The notes beneath the pieces were generated by a model. The model did no database searches. It was not told where the DNA came from and was given only the letters and a program-made list of their open reading frames with translations. Source: an uncultured Ruminococcus sp. (GTDB lineage Bacteria > Bacillota > Clostridia > Oscillospirales > Ruminococcaceae). Taken from it: DNA of 55,693 nt. Every line of letters begins with the position of its first letter. Within the stretch, counting starts at the first letter, position 1. The DNA is taken from the NCBI GenBank assembly GCA_910579955.1, contig CAJTWE010000018.1, forward strand, positions 1-55,693, in the 5' to 3' direction. A program made the position numbers and the translations under genes. Below, one piece after another: positions 41,938 through 48,831 of the stretch.

Positions 41938-42477
41938 ATGGAACTCAAAGGTACTAAGACGGAAGCTAACCTGAGAACAGCCTTTTCAGGGGAGTCACAG
42001 GCAAGAAATAAATATACCTTCTTTGCTTCAAAGGCAAGGAAAGAAGGCTACGTTCAGATCGCAAATATTTTCGAGGAGACAGCCAATAACGAAAAAGAAC
42101 ACGCAAAGATCTGGTTTAAGCTTTTGTATGGCGCTGATATGAAAACAACTGCGGAAAATCTTGAAGACGCTGCCGAGGGCGAGAATTTTGAGTGGACTGA
42201 TATGTATGCTGAATTTGCAAGGGTTGCAAAGGAAGAGGGCTTTGACCAAATTGCTGCTTTGTTTGAAAAAGTAGGAAATATTGAAAAAATGCATGAGGAA
42301 CGTTACCGCAAACTCCTTGCAAATGTAAAGGAAGATCTTGTGTTCTCCAAGGACGGCGATACTATCTGGGAATGTGCAAATTGCGGCCATATATGTATTG
42401 GCAAGAAAGCTCCTGAAATTTGTCCTGTATGCAGCCACCCACAGGCTTACTTTATGGTTAAGGCAGAGAATTACTGA
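41938..42477 (+). CDS. rbr: Rubrerythrin
   Basis: 179 residues. N-terminal four-helix di-iron domain with ExxR/ExxH ligands (TAFSGESQARNKYTFFA, EETANNEKEHAKIWF, EKVGNIEKMHEERY). C-terminal rubredoxin-like domain with CANCGHICIGKKAPEICPVC. It reduces hydrogen peroxide in the cytoplasm of anaerobes. In operon with the PerR-like regulator and the ClC gene. Confidence 0.97.
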   Translation: MELKGTKTEANLRTAFSGESQARNKYTFFASKARKEGYVQIANIFEETANNEKEHAKIWFKLLYGADMKTTAENLEDAAEGENFEWTDMYAEFARVAKEEGFDQIAALFEKVGNIEKMHEERYRKLLANVKEDLVFSKDGDTIWECANCGHICIGKKAPEICPVCSHPQAYFMVKAENY

Positions 42478-42479
42478 TT

Positions 42480-43769
42480 ATGAGTGTCGGACGCTTTTTG
42501 AAGCATACTCAAATACGTGCGTTAAAGTATACTATTCATAGTGTTTCACATTTGCGTCTGTTCATACGCTGGCTGATATTGTCGCTGATAGCAGGACTTG
42601 TTATCGGTGGCATAGGCAGCCTTTTCGCTTTGTGTATGGCAGAAGCGACGGGTCTTCGCAGCCGTTATCCTTGGATAATGTTCTTTTTGCCTGTGGGAGG
42701 TTTAGTTATAGTTTTTCTATATAGATTATTTAAAGAACAGAATGACAGGGGTACGAATATGGTAATTGCCTCTATTCATGCCGAGGCAGAAATACCGGGT
42801 AAGATGGCACCTATGATTTTTGTATCAACTATTATTACTCATTTGGTAGGCGGAAGTGCGGGACGTGAAGGTGCAGCACTGCAAATCGGCGGAAGCCTTG
42901 GAGCGGTGATGGGAAGACTTCTCAAAATGAATGATACTGACAGACGTGTTCTTGTAATGTGCGGAATGAGTGCGGTATTTGCAGCTGGTTTTGGAACGCC
43001 GCTTGCGGCTGCCATTTTCGCACTTGAAATAGGCAGTGTAGGCGTTATGTATTATGCAGCGCTTGTGCCATGTGCAATATCATCTCTTACAGCGTGGCGG
43101 CTTGCTGTGTTGATGGGAGTAAAGTATGACAGCTTTGAAAAAGCTACGTTTCCGGGGCTTAGTATAAAAGGTGCGCTTTTTATAGTTCTTTTAGGTGTCT
43201 TATGTGCAGGATTAAGCGTTATTTTTTGTATTACACTTCATAAGACAAATAGCCTTATGAAAAAATATCTTAAAAATCCATACATAAGAATTGTAGTGGC
43301 TGGCTGTATACTTATTGCGATAAGTCTTATTCTTGGCAATCAGGATTTTCTTGGAGCAGGAGTGCCAATGATAGAAAAGGCTCTTTCTGGAAAAACTGTA
43401 TGGTATGCATTTCTTATGAAAATCGCTTGTACTGCCATTACTATTGAAGCAGGATTTAAAGGCGGAGAAATAGTTCCATCTTTCTTTATAGGAGCGACCT
43501 TTGGATGCCTTTTTGGACAGATAATAGGCTTTTCGCCGGAGCTTTGTGCAGCGGTAGGAATGGTAGCTATTTTTTGCGGTGTAACTAACTGTCCGCTTAC
43601 ATCTTTGCTAATTGCATTTGAACTATTTGGTTTCCAGCAGCCTTGGTATATTCTTATAGGCGTTGCTATAAGCTATATGCTTTCGGGTTATTATGGGCTT
43701 TATCGAGATCAGCGTATTGTATACTCAAAATATGAAACAAAATACATAAACAGGCATACAAAAAGCTGA
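42480..43769 (+). CDS. ClC-family anion channel/antiporter, CLC-F-like
   Basis: 429 residues with the ClC helices. The anion-binding segments read RGTNMVIASIHAEAEIP (in place of GSGIP), GGSAGREGAALQIGGSLG (with the gating Glu) and GFGTPLAAAIFALE. The first two resemble fluoride/proton antiporters (CLC-F), which export toxic fluoride, more than chloride ClCs. It starts two bases after the rubrerythrin stop, so it is translated with the peroxide operon. No fluoride riboswitch is seen. Fluoride specificity is inferred from motifs. Confidence 0.8.
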   Translation: MSVGRFLKHTQIRALKYTIHSVSHLRLFIRWLILSLIAGLVIGGIGSLFALCMAEATGLRSRYPWIMFFLPVGGLVIVFLYRLFKEQNDRGTNMVIASIHAEAEIPGKMAPMIFVSTIITHLVGGSAGREGAALQIGGSLGAVMGRLLKMNDTDRRVLVMCGMSAVFAAGFGTPLAAAIFALEIGSVGVMYYAALVPCAISSLTAWRLAVLMGVKYDSFEKATFPGLSIKGALFIVLLGVLCAGLSVIFCITLHKTNSLMKKYLKNPYIRIVVAGCILIAISLILGNQDFLGAGVPMIEKALSGKTVWYAFLMKIACTAITIEAGFKGGEIVPSFFIGATFGCLFGQIIGFSPELCAAVGMVAIFCGVTNCPLTSLLIAFELFGFQQPWYILIGVAISYMLSGYYGLYRDQRIVYSKYETKYINRHTKS

Positions 43770-43793
43770 GTTTAAAGTTTGAATTTTAAATAT

Positions 43794-43838
43794 AAAAAGC
43801 AGCTGCTGCAAGTTAAAACCTTGCAGCAGCCTTTTTTG
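43794..43838. terminator. Bidirectional terminator after the ClC gene
   Basis: AAAAAGCAGCTGCTGCAAG / CTTGCAGCAGCCTTTTTT stem, T runs on both strands. It serves the peroxide operon and the convergent HD gene. Member of the GCTGCTGCAA group. Confidence 0.88.
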
Positions 43839-43847
43839 TTAAGTTGA

Positions 43848-44363
43848 TTATGCCATACTTTTTTTGCGAAGTATCTTTGCCATAGCCATACGCATTTTAG
43901 GTGCGATAAGCTCAAGCGCAGCACAATATTTATCTACGATTACTATTACATATCCTTCTTTTGATCTTGGTCTTCCCTTAGTTAGCGGCCACATATGATT
44001 AGTGATAATATCCTCTTCGGTAGAATTGAGAATAAAAAGTTCACCTGCATTATTCACAGCAACATCAGGATGATTTTTTACGTGAGAAAGCTCGTGGCTG
44101 CCTTTACGATAGGTTTTCGTATCATAATAATAAAGATCGTGGAGCATTCCTGCACGTGCAGCAGAAGCGGCATCCAGATGCAGTTTCCTGCATACAAGGT
44201 AATTATAATACGAGACGTTTAAACAATGCTGAAATCTGTTTGTTGAAATATGGTGACGGTAGTTTTTAAGCTCCTGCACCACATCGTTTTCCAGAATATC
44301 TGAAACGAGATCGTAATAATCAAGCTCTGTCAGATCTTTTCCGGAACCAATTGCATTGAGCAT
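43848..44363 (-). CDS. HD-domain phosphohydrolase-like protein
   Basis: 171 residues from the ATG at 44363 with AAAGGA in front. HD metal motif: FQHCLNVSYYNYLV, then AGMLHDLYYYD, then SHVKNHPDVAV. It is close to the small HD proteins of Firmicutes that are annotated as hydrolases; substrate unknown. It has its own consensus promoter. Lysines cluster at the C-terminus. Confidence 0.82.
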   Translation of the reverse strand: MLNAIGSGKDLTELDYYDLVSDILENDVVQELKNYRHHISTNRFQHCLNVSYYNYLVCRKLHLDAASAARAGMLHDLYYYDTKTYRKGSHELSHVKNHPDVAVNNAGELFILNSTEEDIITNHMWPLTKGRPRSKEGYVIVIVDKYCAALELIAPKMRMAMAKILRKKSMA

Positions 44364-44388
44364 GGGACACCATCCTTTCTGTACCCTT

Positions 44389-44417
44389 AGTGTAACAGAT
44401 AGACGTTTTATTGTCAA
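44389..44417 (-). promoter_or_regulatory. Promoter of the HD gene
   Basis: On the minus strand, TTGACA (44417-44412), a 17-base spacer and TACACT (44394-44389). Confidence 0.75.
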
Positions 44418-44457
44418 GGGGTTTCATCGTATTTTCATATAATTACCATTTTTTCTA

Positions 44458-45216
44458 TTAATTAAGAAATTCTCTGCCCTTTTGAATAGTACTTATAATA
44501 GCAGGCAGTATTGAATGCGGAATATGACGTGCAGCAAAAACGGAAAGCTTCATAAATGTTCCCGGTATGATTATCCATTTTCCCTCAAGAGCTTTTTCTA
44601 TAGCATATTCAGCAACATCACGGCTGTTCATGCCCATGATAAGAAAGCTTGCACCGGATCTTTCATTGAAATTTGTATTCACAGGGCCGGGGCAGAGTGT
44701 GCTTATTGTAACGTTAATTTTTTCTTTTCTCAGTTCCTCTGCTATTGCCAGGGACAATCTCACTACGTAATTTTTTGAAGCATAATAGGTAGACATCTTA
44801 GGGCCAGTGAGAAAACCTGCGCTTGATGCTACATTGAGTATTCTTCCACGATTTTTTCTTCTGAAGTCACGTAAAAACAGTTTTGTCAGAATGTGTACGC
44901 TGCGAATATTTACAGATATCATCTGAAGCTCGTCTTCAAGCTCTGTATCGGAAAACTTGCCGTATTTTCCAAAACCTGCATTATTTATCAGCATATCTAT
45001 ATCATGTCCTTGACAGAATTTGTAAAGCTCAAATGCTGCATCATGATTTGCAAGGTCAAGGGCTATAGTTTCTGTTTTAGTTGGGAGAACTCTTTTTAGC
45101 TTTTCGAGTTCTTTTGTGTTTCGTCCTGTAAGAATAAGCTCCCATCCTTTTTTAGAAAGATAGATTGCCATTTCTCTGCCTATACCGGAGGTTGCTCCTG
45201 TTATAACTGCTTTCAT
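44458..45216 (-). CDS. Short-chain dehydrogenase/reductase
   Basis: 252 residues from the ATG at 45216 (AAAGGA upstream). Rossmann motif TGATSGIG, NNAGFG, catalytic Ser in SSAGFLTGPKMS and YYASKNY (Tyr and Lys), so the classical SDR triad is present. The C-terminal hydrophobic stretch resembles the DltE/YqjQ-type SDRs. Substrate not predictable. Lies just downstream of two tRNA genes, separated by a terminator. Confidence 0.9.
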   Translation of the reverse strand: MKAVITGATSGIGREMAIYLSKKGWELILTGRNTKELEKLKRVLPTKTETIALDLANHDAAFELYKFCQGHDIDMLINNAGFGKYGKFSDTELEDELQMISVNIRSVHILTKLFLRDFRRKNRGRILNVASSAGFLTGPKMSTYYASKNYVVRLSLAIAEELRKEKINVTISTLCPGPVNTNFNERSGASFLIMGMNSRDVAEYAIEKALEGKWIIIPGTFMKLSVFAARHIPHSILPAIISTIQKGREFLN

Positions 45217-45290
45217 GAGTTTTATTCCTTTCATTCTTTCAATTTGCAGATATTAAATACAAAAAAATACAGACAAATCGTGATAGTATA

Positions 45291-45322
45291 AACAAAAAAC
45301 ACGCAACTAAAATTGCGTGTTT
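45291..45322 (-). terminator. Terminator of the tRNA-Ser operon
   Basis: On the minus strand, AAACACGCAA / TTGCGTGTTT stem, 6-base loop, then TTTTGTTT. It directly follows the GCT tRNA. Confidence 0.88.
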
Positions 45323-45324
45323 CA

Positions 45325-45414
45325 TGGCGCAGAAAGAGGGATTTGAACCCTCGCGCCGGTTTCCCGACCTACTCCCTTAGCAGGGGAGCCCCTTCACCAC
45401 TTGGGTATTTCTGC
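45325..45414 (-). tRNA. tRNA-Ser (anticodon GCT), CCA encoded
   Basis: GCAGAAA / TTTCTGC acceptor stem, D arm AAGTGGTGAAGGGG, anticodon loop CTGCTAA, a long class II variable arm (GTAGGTCGGGAAACCGGC) and GGTTCAAATC in the T arm. Discriminator G and genomic CCA at 45327-45325. Confidence 0.97.
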
Positions 45415-45420
45415 AAAATA

Positions 45421-45509
45421 TGGCGGAGAGAGTGGGATTCGAACCCACGGTCCCTTGCGGGATCACTGGTTTTCAAGACCAGCTCCTTAAACCACTCGGA
45501 CATCTCTCC
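45421..45509 (-). tRNA. tRNA-Ser (anticodon TGA), CCA encoded
   Basis: GGAGAGA acceptor stem, GAGTGGTTTAAGGAG D arm, anticodon loop CTTGAAA, long variable arm with CCCGCAAGGGA and GGTTCGAATC T loop. Six bases separate it from the GCT tRNA, so both come from one transcript. Confidence 0.97.
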
Positions 45510-45734
45510 GTACTTTTAATTTAAGCTAATAACTAATCAGCTTTTATATTATACATCATTTTCTGGCATTTGTCAAGCCTTTTTTCAAAAAAATTTTGAA
45601 ATTGTGATTTTTATTTTTATTGCACTATTAATGCACTATATATGCATTACTTCTCATTAAATTTATGCTGTATATAATCCTGCAACTATACAAAGTGCAC
45701 AAATAATCTCTGCGTATTTTTATTTCTGGGCATA

Positions 45735-45763
45735 TTGATTTTATTTGAAATATGGTATATAAT
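45735..45763 (+). promoter_or_regulatory. Promoter upstream of the nitroreductase leader
   Basis: TTGATT at 45735 and TATAAT at 45758 with a 17-base spacer. Confidence 0.7.
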
Positions 45764-45769
45764 ATATAA

Positions 45770-45899
45770 ATAGAACAGTATGTATAGTATGAATAGAATC
45801 ATATATAAGATTTATATTCATGCATTAATATTTTCTACCTCTCTCTTAATATAATTTATTATAAAAAAGCAGACTGTTCGATCGGTCTGTTTTTTTATT
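45770..45899 (+). ncRNA. Candidate small RNA or attenuated leader before the nitroreductase gene
   Basis: Starts just after the 45735 promoter. A hairpin at 45789-45821 pairs ATGAATA with TATTCAT and, inside it, AATC with GATT. The end is the CAGACTG / CGGTCTG terminator with a T8 run. Either a free small RNA or a conditional leader; no known riboswitch class recognised. Confidence 0.4.
45864..45899 (+). terminator. Terminator upstream of the nitroreductase gene
   Basis: CAGACTG / CGGTCTG stem with a TTCGAT region as the loop, A6 before and T8 after. No CDS lies upstream on this strand. Confidence 0.85.
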
Positions 45900-45932
45900 T
45901 GCCTACTTGTTGGCAGAAAGGATGCTATTATT

Positions 45933-46472
45933 ATGAATTTACTGGATCTTGCTAAAAAAAGATACTCTGTAAGAGGCTATTTGCCCACTCCTGTTGAAAA
46001 GGAAAAGCTTGACTATATTCTTGAGTGCGGACGTGTTGCTCCTACCGGTGTAAATGCTCAGCCGCAGAGAATCCTTGTTGTAAATACTCCGGAGGGTATG
46101 GAAAAAATGGCAAATGCTGCCGGTATTCCGGGACTATATAATGCTCCATGTGCTATTATTGTATGCGTTGAGCCTGAATGTTCATGGGTACGTAAATATG
46201 ATGGGCATAATATTCATGAGATTGATGCAACTATCGTTACCGACCATATGATCCTTGCAGCTACTGAGCAAGGTCTGGGTTCACTTTGGATGTGCAGATT
46301 CAAGCCGGAGATCATTCGCAGCGAATTTAATATTCCTGACAATTATGTTCCTGTGAATGTTCTGCTTATTGGCTATGCTGCACCGGATGCTCTTTATAAA
46401 GCACCTGACAGACATGATGCTGAGGGCTTGAGAAAACCTATTGAGGAAATTGTAACTTACGGTACATTCTAA
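45933..46472 (+). CDS. Nitroreductase-family FMN oxidoreductase
   Basis: 179 residues, one nitroreductase domain: KKRYSVRGYLPTPVEKEKL (FMN-binding Arg/Ser segment), GRVAPTGVNAQPQRILVV, ATEQGLGSLWMCRF and LLIGYAAPDA. Such proteins are dimeric flavoenzymes reducing nitro or quinone compounds with NAD(P)H. AAAGGA precedes the ATG. It is preceded by an independent terminator, so its expression may depend on read-through or a nearer promoter that I cannot see. Confidence 0.9.
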   Translation: MNLLDLAKKRYSVRGYLPTPVEKEKLDYILECGRVAPTGVNAQPQRILVVNTPEGMEKMANAAGIPGLYNAPCAIIVCVEPECSWVRKYDGHNIHEIDATIVTDHMILAATEQGLGSLWMCRFKPEIIRSEFNIPDNYVPVNVLLIGYAAPDALYKAPDRHDAEGLRKPIEEIVTYGTF

Positions 46473-46534
46473 AAATAAGGCTTATAAACCAGATTTTTGT
46501 TTTATAAGGCATAATAATCATAAATAGGGAAGCT

Positions 46535-46572
46535 CCCTCTTAAAAGAATGTCTCTTTTAAGAGGGCGTTTTT
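46535..46572 (+). terminator. Terminator of the nitroreductase gene
   Basis: CCCTCTTAAAAGA / TCTTTTAAGAGGG stem, then CGTTTTT. Confidence 0.88.
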
Positions 46573-46624
46573 ATATATCAACAATTAAAGCGTTTTTATA
46601 TATCAACAATTAAAGCGTTTTTAT
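46565..46624. repeat. 25-bp tandem direct repeat, 2.4 copies
   Basis: GCGTTTTTATATATCAACAA plus TTAAA is repeated exactly at 46565-46589 and 46590-46614, and the first ten bases of a third copy follow. It begins inside the terminator tail and reaches the 3' end of the convergent GNAT gene. Confidence 0.95.
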
Positions 46625-47163
46625 TTCTTCTCAATTATTTTCATATCAATAAAGGTTTTAATAAATTTGCCGCTCCAATTATCTATCAGTATTTCATAAT
46701 CTTTAGCTGATATATCATCATTCAAAGCCATAACGTCATATATGACGCTGGCTTCTTTTATAAGCAGCTCGGTATCTTTAAAACCATTGCGAATATAGAA
46801 ATTTCTTCTTTTTACTCTTTCATCATAATTATCGGAGTTTGTATCCAGTTGTTCTCTTGCAAGGAAAATATTTTTCCCCGGATATTTTTCCTTGAGCAGC
46901 TGAAGCATTTTGCTTCCATAGCCTTTTCCTCTTTGTGTATCATTCACCGCAAAATAAAACAGATACACCAGATCCTCATTGCGAACAATGTAAAAAAATC
47001 CAATAAATTGATCGTTTTCCTTTGCTATAAGCATTTCTGATTTTCCGTTGATTGTTTTTTTCTTTATAACAAAAAACGGTGCTCTTTCATTTAGGGGGAA
47101 TGATTTCTTGTATAGCTTTTTTATCAGAGGATAATCTTTTTCCTCTGCCATGAACAGTTTCAT
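46621..47163 (-). CDS. GNAT-family N-acetyltransferase
   Basis: 180 residues. The GNAT acetyl-CoA segment reads VNDTQRGKGYGSKMLQLLKEK (R/QxxGxG/A pattern) after YLFYFAV, and the C-terminal half has RRNFYIRNGFKDTELL. Target unknown. It is the most AT-rich and Lys-rich gene of the surrounding block. GGAGG lies 13 bases before the ATG, a long spacing. Its stop lies in the tandem repeat. Confidence 0.85.
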   Translation of the reverse strand: MKLFMAEEKDYPLIKKLYKKSFPLNERAPFFVIKKKTINGKSEMLIAKENDQFIGFFYIVRNEDLVYLFYFAVNDTQRGKGYGSKMLQLLKEKYPGKNIFLAREQLDTNSDNYDERVKRRNFYIRNGFKDTELLIKEASVIYDVMALNDDISAKDYEILIDNWSGKFIKTFIDMKIIEKK

Positions 47164-47236
47164 TTTTATTAATTTGCCTCCATAAATTATGATGTATTCT
47201 TTAATGCATCATATCAAAACATACAGTTAGTGTAAA

Positions 47237-47677
47237 TTAAAACTCCTCTTCCATTTCACGTATAAGATCAACACGTGTAGCGTGTCTGCCGCCTTCAAAT
47301 GGAGTGTCCACAAACAGTTCAGTAAGTTCCAGTGCAACGCCTATGCCAAGTGTACGTGCGCCCATACACATTATATTAGCGTCGTTATGAAGTCTTGTGT
47401 ACTTTGCTGAGAAATGATCTGCACAAAGCGCAGCTCTGATGCCTTTTATCTTATTGGCAGCCAGAGACATTCCTATACCTGTACCGCATATAAGTATACC
47501 TCTTGAACCTTCATCTGAAACAACCGCCTTGCCTACTTTCTTGGCAATTACAGGATAATCAACACGACCTCCGTCACCGCCCATATCCTCGACAGTGTGT
47601 CCTTTGCTTTCAAGAAGTTCTTTTACAGCAGCTTTCATTTCGTAGCCTGCATGGTCGCAGCCGATATAAATTTTCAT
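47237..47677 (-). CDS. rpiB: Ribose-5-phosphate isomerase B
   Basis: 146 residues of the RpiB/LacAB family: IGCDHAGYEMKAAVKELLES at the N-terminus, VDYPVIAKKVGKAV, GILICGTGIGMSLAANKIKGIRAALC (active-site Cys and anion-hole Gly loop) and HNDANIMCMGARTLG. It interconverts ribose-5-P and ribulose-5-P. It follows tsaB by ten bases in the fhs-tsaE-tsaB-rpiB run. Confidence 0.96.
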   Translation of the reverse strand: MKIYIGCDHAGYEMKAAVKELLESKGHTVEDMGGDGGRVDYPVIAKKVGKAVVSDEGSRGILICGTGIGMSLAANKIKGIRAALCADHFSAKYTRLHNDANIMCMGARTLGIGVALELTELFVDTPFEGGRHATRVDLIREMEEEF

Positions 47678-47687
47678 AAATCAAACC

Positions 47688-48389
47688 TCACTTCATATTG
47701 TTATCAAGTCTATCCTTTTCAGCTTTTACAAGCTGTAAATATTTCGCTTCAAGCTCACAGGGCTTTTGATCCTCCGAATTTACTGCACATCTGCAAAGAC
47801 CTGCACCATTTTGAAGTCTTACTTCGGCTGGTGCGAGAAATGCATTTTTCGGGGAGTATTCATCAATAAAGTTTGCTGCTCCGTCACCTGTAAGAATGAC
47901 TTTTTCATATTCGGAAAGCTTGCATAGAAGCTCTTCTTCCGGCATGAGAGCATCATTTATAAGTGGCGCAGATTGTCCGCTACCGTCAAAGTTATACATT
48001 CCTGCATAAACAAGACCTTTTCTTGCTTTCATGACAGCGCATACAATTCCGCCGCTTGCAGGACACGCCCCGGTACAGAGTGCTTTTAGTGTGGAAATTC
48101 CGCAACACGGCTTGTCCAGAGCAAATGTCATAGCTTTTACCGCTGCAATTCCAATACGCAGTCCTGTATAAGAGCCCGGACCTGCTGCAACTGCAATTTT
48201 ATCTATCTCATTAAGAGAAATTCCGGTATCTTCAAGCAGTCTTTCTACCAGTGGAAGTATTACCTGCGAATGTGTACGCTTTGTATATACAAGCTGCTGT
48301 GCCAGAACTATATCCTGTTCGCTGTCGTAAATTGCAGCTGCTGCAACTGTTCCCGATGTATCAATTCCCAGTATTATCAAAGCGCTCAT
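47688..48389 (-). CDS. tsaB: tRNA t6A37 threonylcarbamoyltransferase subunit TsaB
   Basis: 233 residues of the ASKHA-fold TsaB: ILGIDTSGTVAAAAIYD at the start and AVAAGPGSYTGLRIGIAAVKAMTFAL. It is the non-catalytic partner of TsaD in making t6A. It overlaps tsaE by 29 bases. MtaB, which uses t6A as its substrate, is encoded elsewhere in the window. tsaD is not present here. Confidence 0.95.
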   Translation of the reverse strand: MSALIILGIDTSGTVAAAAIYDSEQDIVLAQQLVYTKRTHSQVILPLVERLLEDTGISLNEIDKIAVAAGPGSYTGLRIGIAAVKAMTFALDKPCCGISTLKALCTGACPASGGIVCAVMKARKGLVYAGMYNFDGSGQSAPLINDALMPEEELLCKLSEYEKVILTGDGAANFIDEYSPKNAFLAPAEVRLQNGAGLCRCAVNSEDQKPCELEAKYLQLVKAEKDRLDNNMK

Positions 48390-48819
48390 CTCCTTCTATA
48401 GTTTCTATAGTGATCTTTCTTATATCATCGCCTGCACCGCTTATGTTTATGCGGATAACGTTTTCGGGAAAAGCATCTTCTATATTTTCTGACCATTCTA
48501 CAGCAAAAACACTTTCGTCCATAGGATAATCATAAAAACCAGTAGTTTCCAGCTCATCGCTGTTTCCGATACGATACATATCAAAATGATATAGAGAGAT
48601 TTTTCCTTTTCCATGATATTCATTTACAATTGCAAATGTTGGAGAGGAAACCATATCGGGCAATCCGAGACCCATAGCAAGACCACGTGTAAAGGTTGTT
48701 TTTCCAGCGCCTAAATCACCGTAATATGCTATGCAGTCTCCTGCTTTTAGAAGTTTTCCGATCTTTTCAGCCAAAGCTATAGTTTCCTCTGCTGAGTGCG
48801 TTATAAAGCTGTATTTCAT
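48361..48819 (-). CDS. tsaE: tRNA t6A37 biosynthesis ATPase TsaE
   Basis: 152 residues. P-loop GDLGAGKTTFTRGLA, then SPTFAIVNEYHG and LYHFDMYRI, the YjeE family pattern. Its ATPase activity resets the TsaB-TsaD complex. The 3' end overlaps tsaB; the start lies 12 bases after the fhs stop. Confidence 0.95.
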   Translation of the reverse strand: MKYSFITHSAEETIALAEKIGKLLKAGDCIAYYGDLGAGKTTFTRGLAMGLGLPDMVSSPTFAIVNEYHGKGKISLYHFDMYRIGNSDELETTGFYDYPMDESVFAVEWSENIEDAFPENVIRINISGAGDDIRKITIETIEGDERFDNTGN

Positions 48820-48831
48820 AATGCTCCTTAA

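Larger units (their letters stand above)
45510..45932. other. 423-base AT-rich intergenic region with a promoter-hairpin-terminator unit
   Basis: Between the tRNA-Ser pair (minus) and the nitroreductase gene (plus). No credible protein gene. It contains a plus-strand promoter (45735), a two-part hairpin (45789-45821) and an intrinsic terminator (45864-45899), together a transcript of roughly 125 bases. Confidence 0.65.

Noticed and set aside
45789..45854. 21-codon ORF in the nitroreductase leader
   Set aside because: No RBS, and it overlaps the predicted hairpin; more likely an untranslated RNA.
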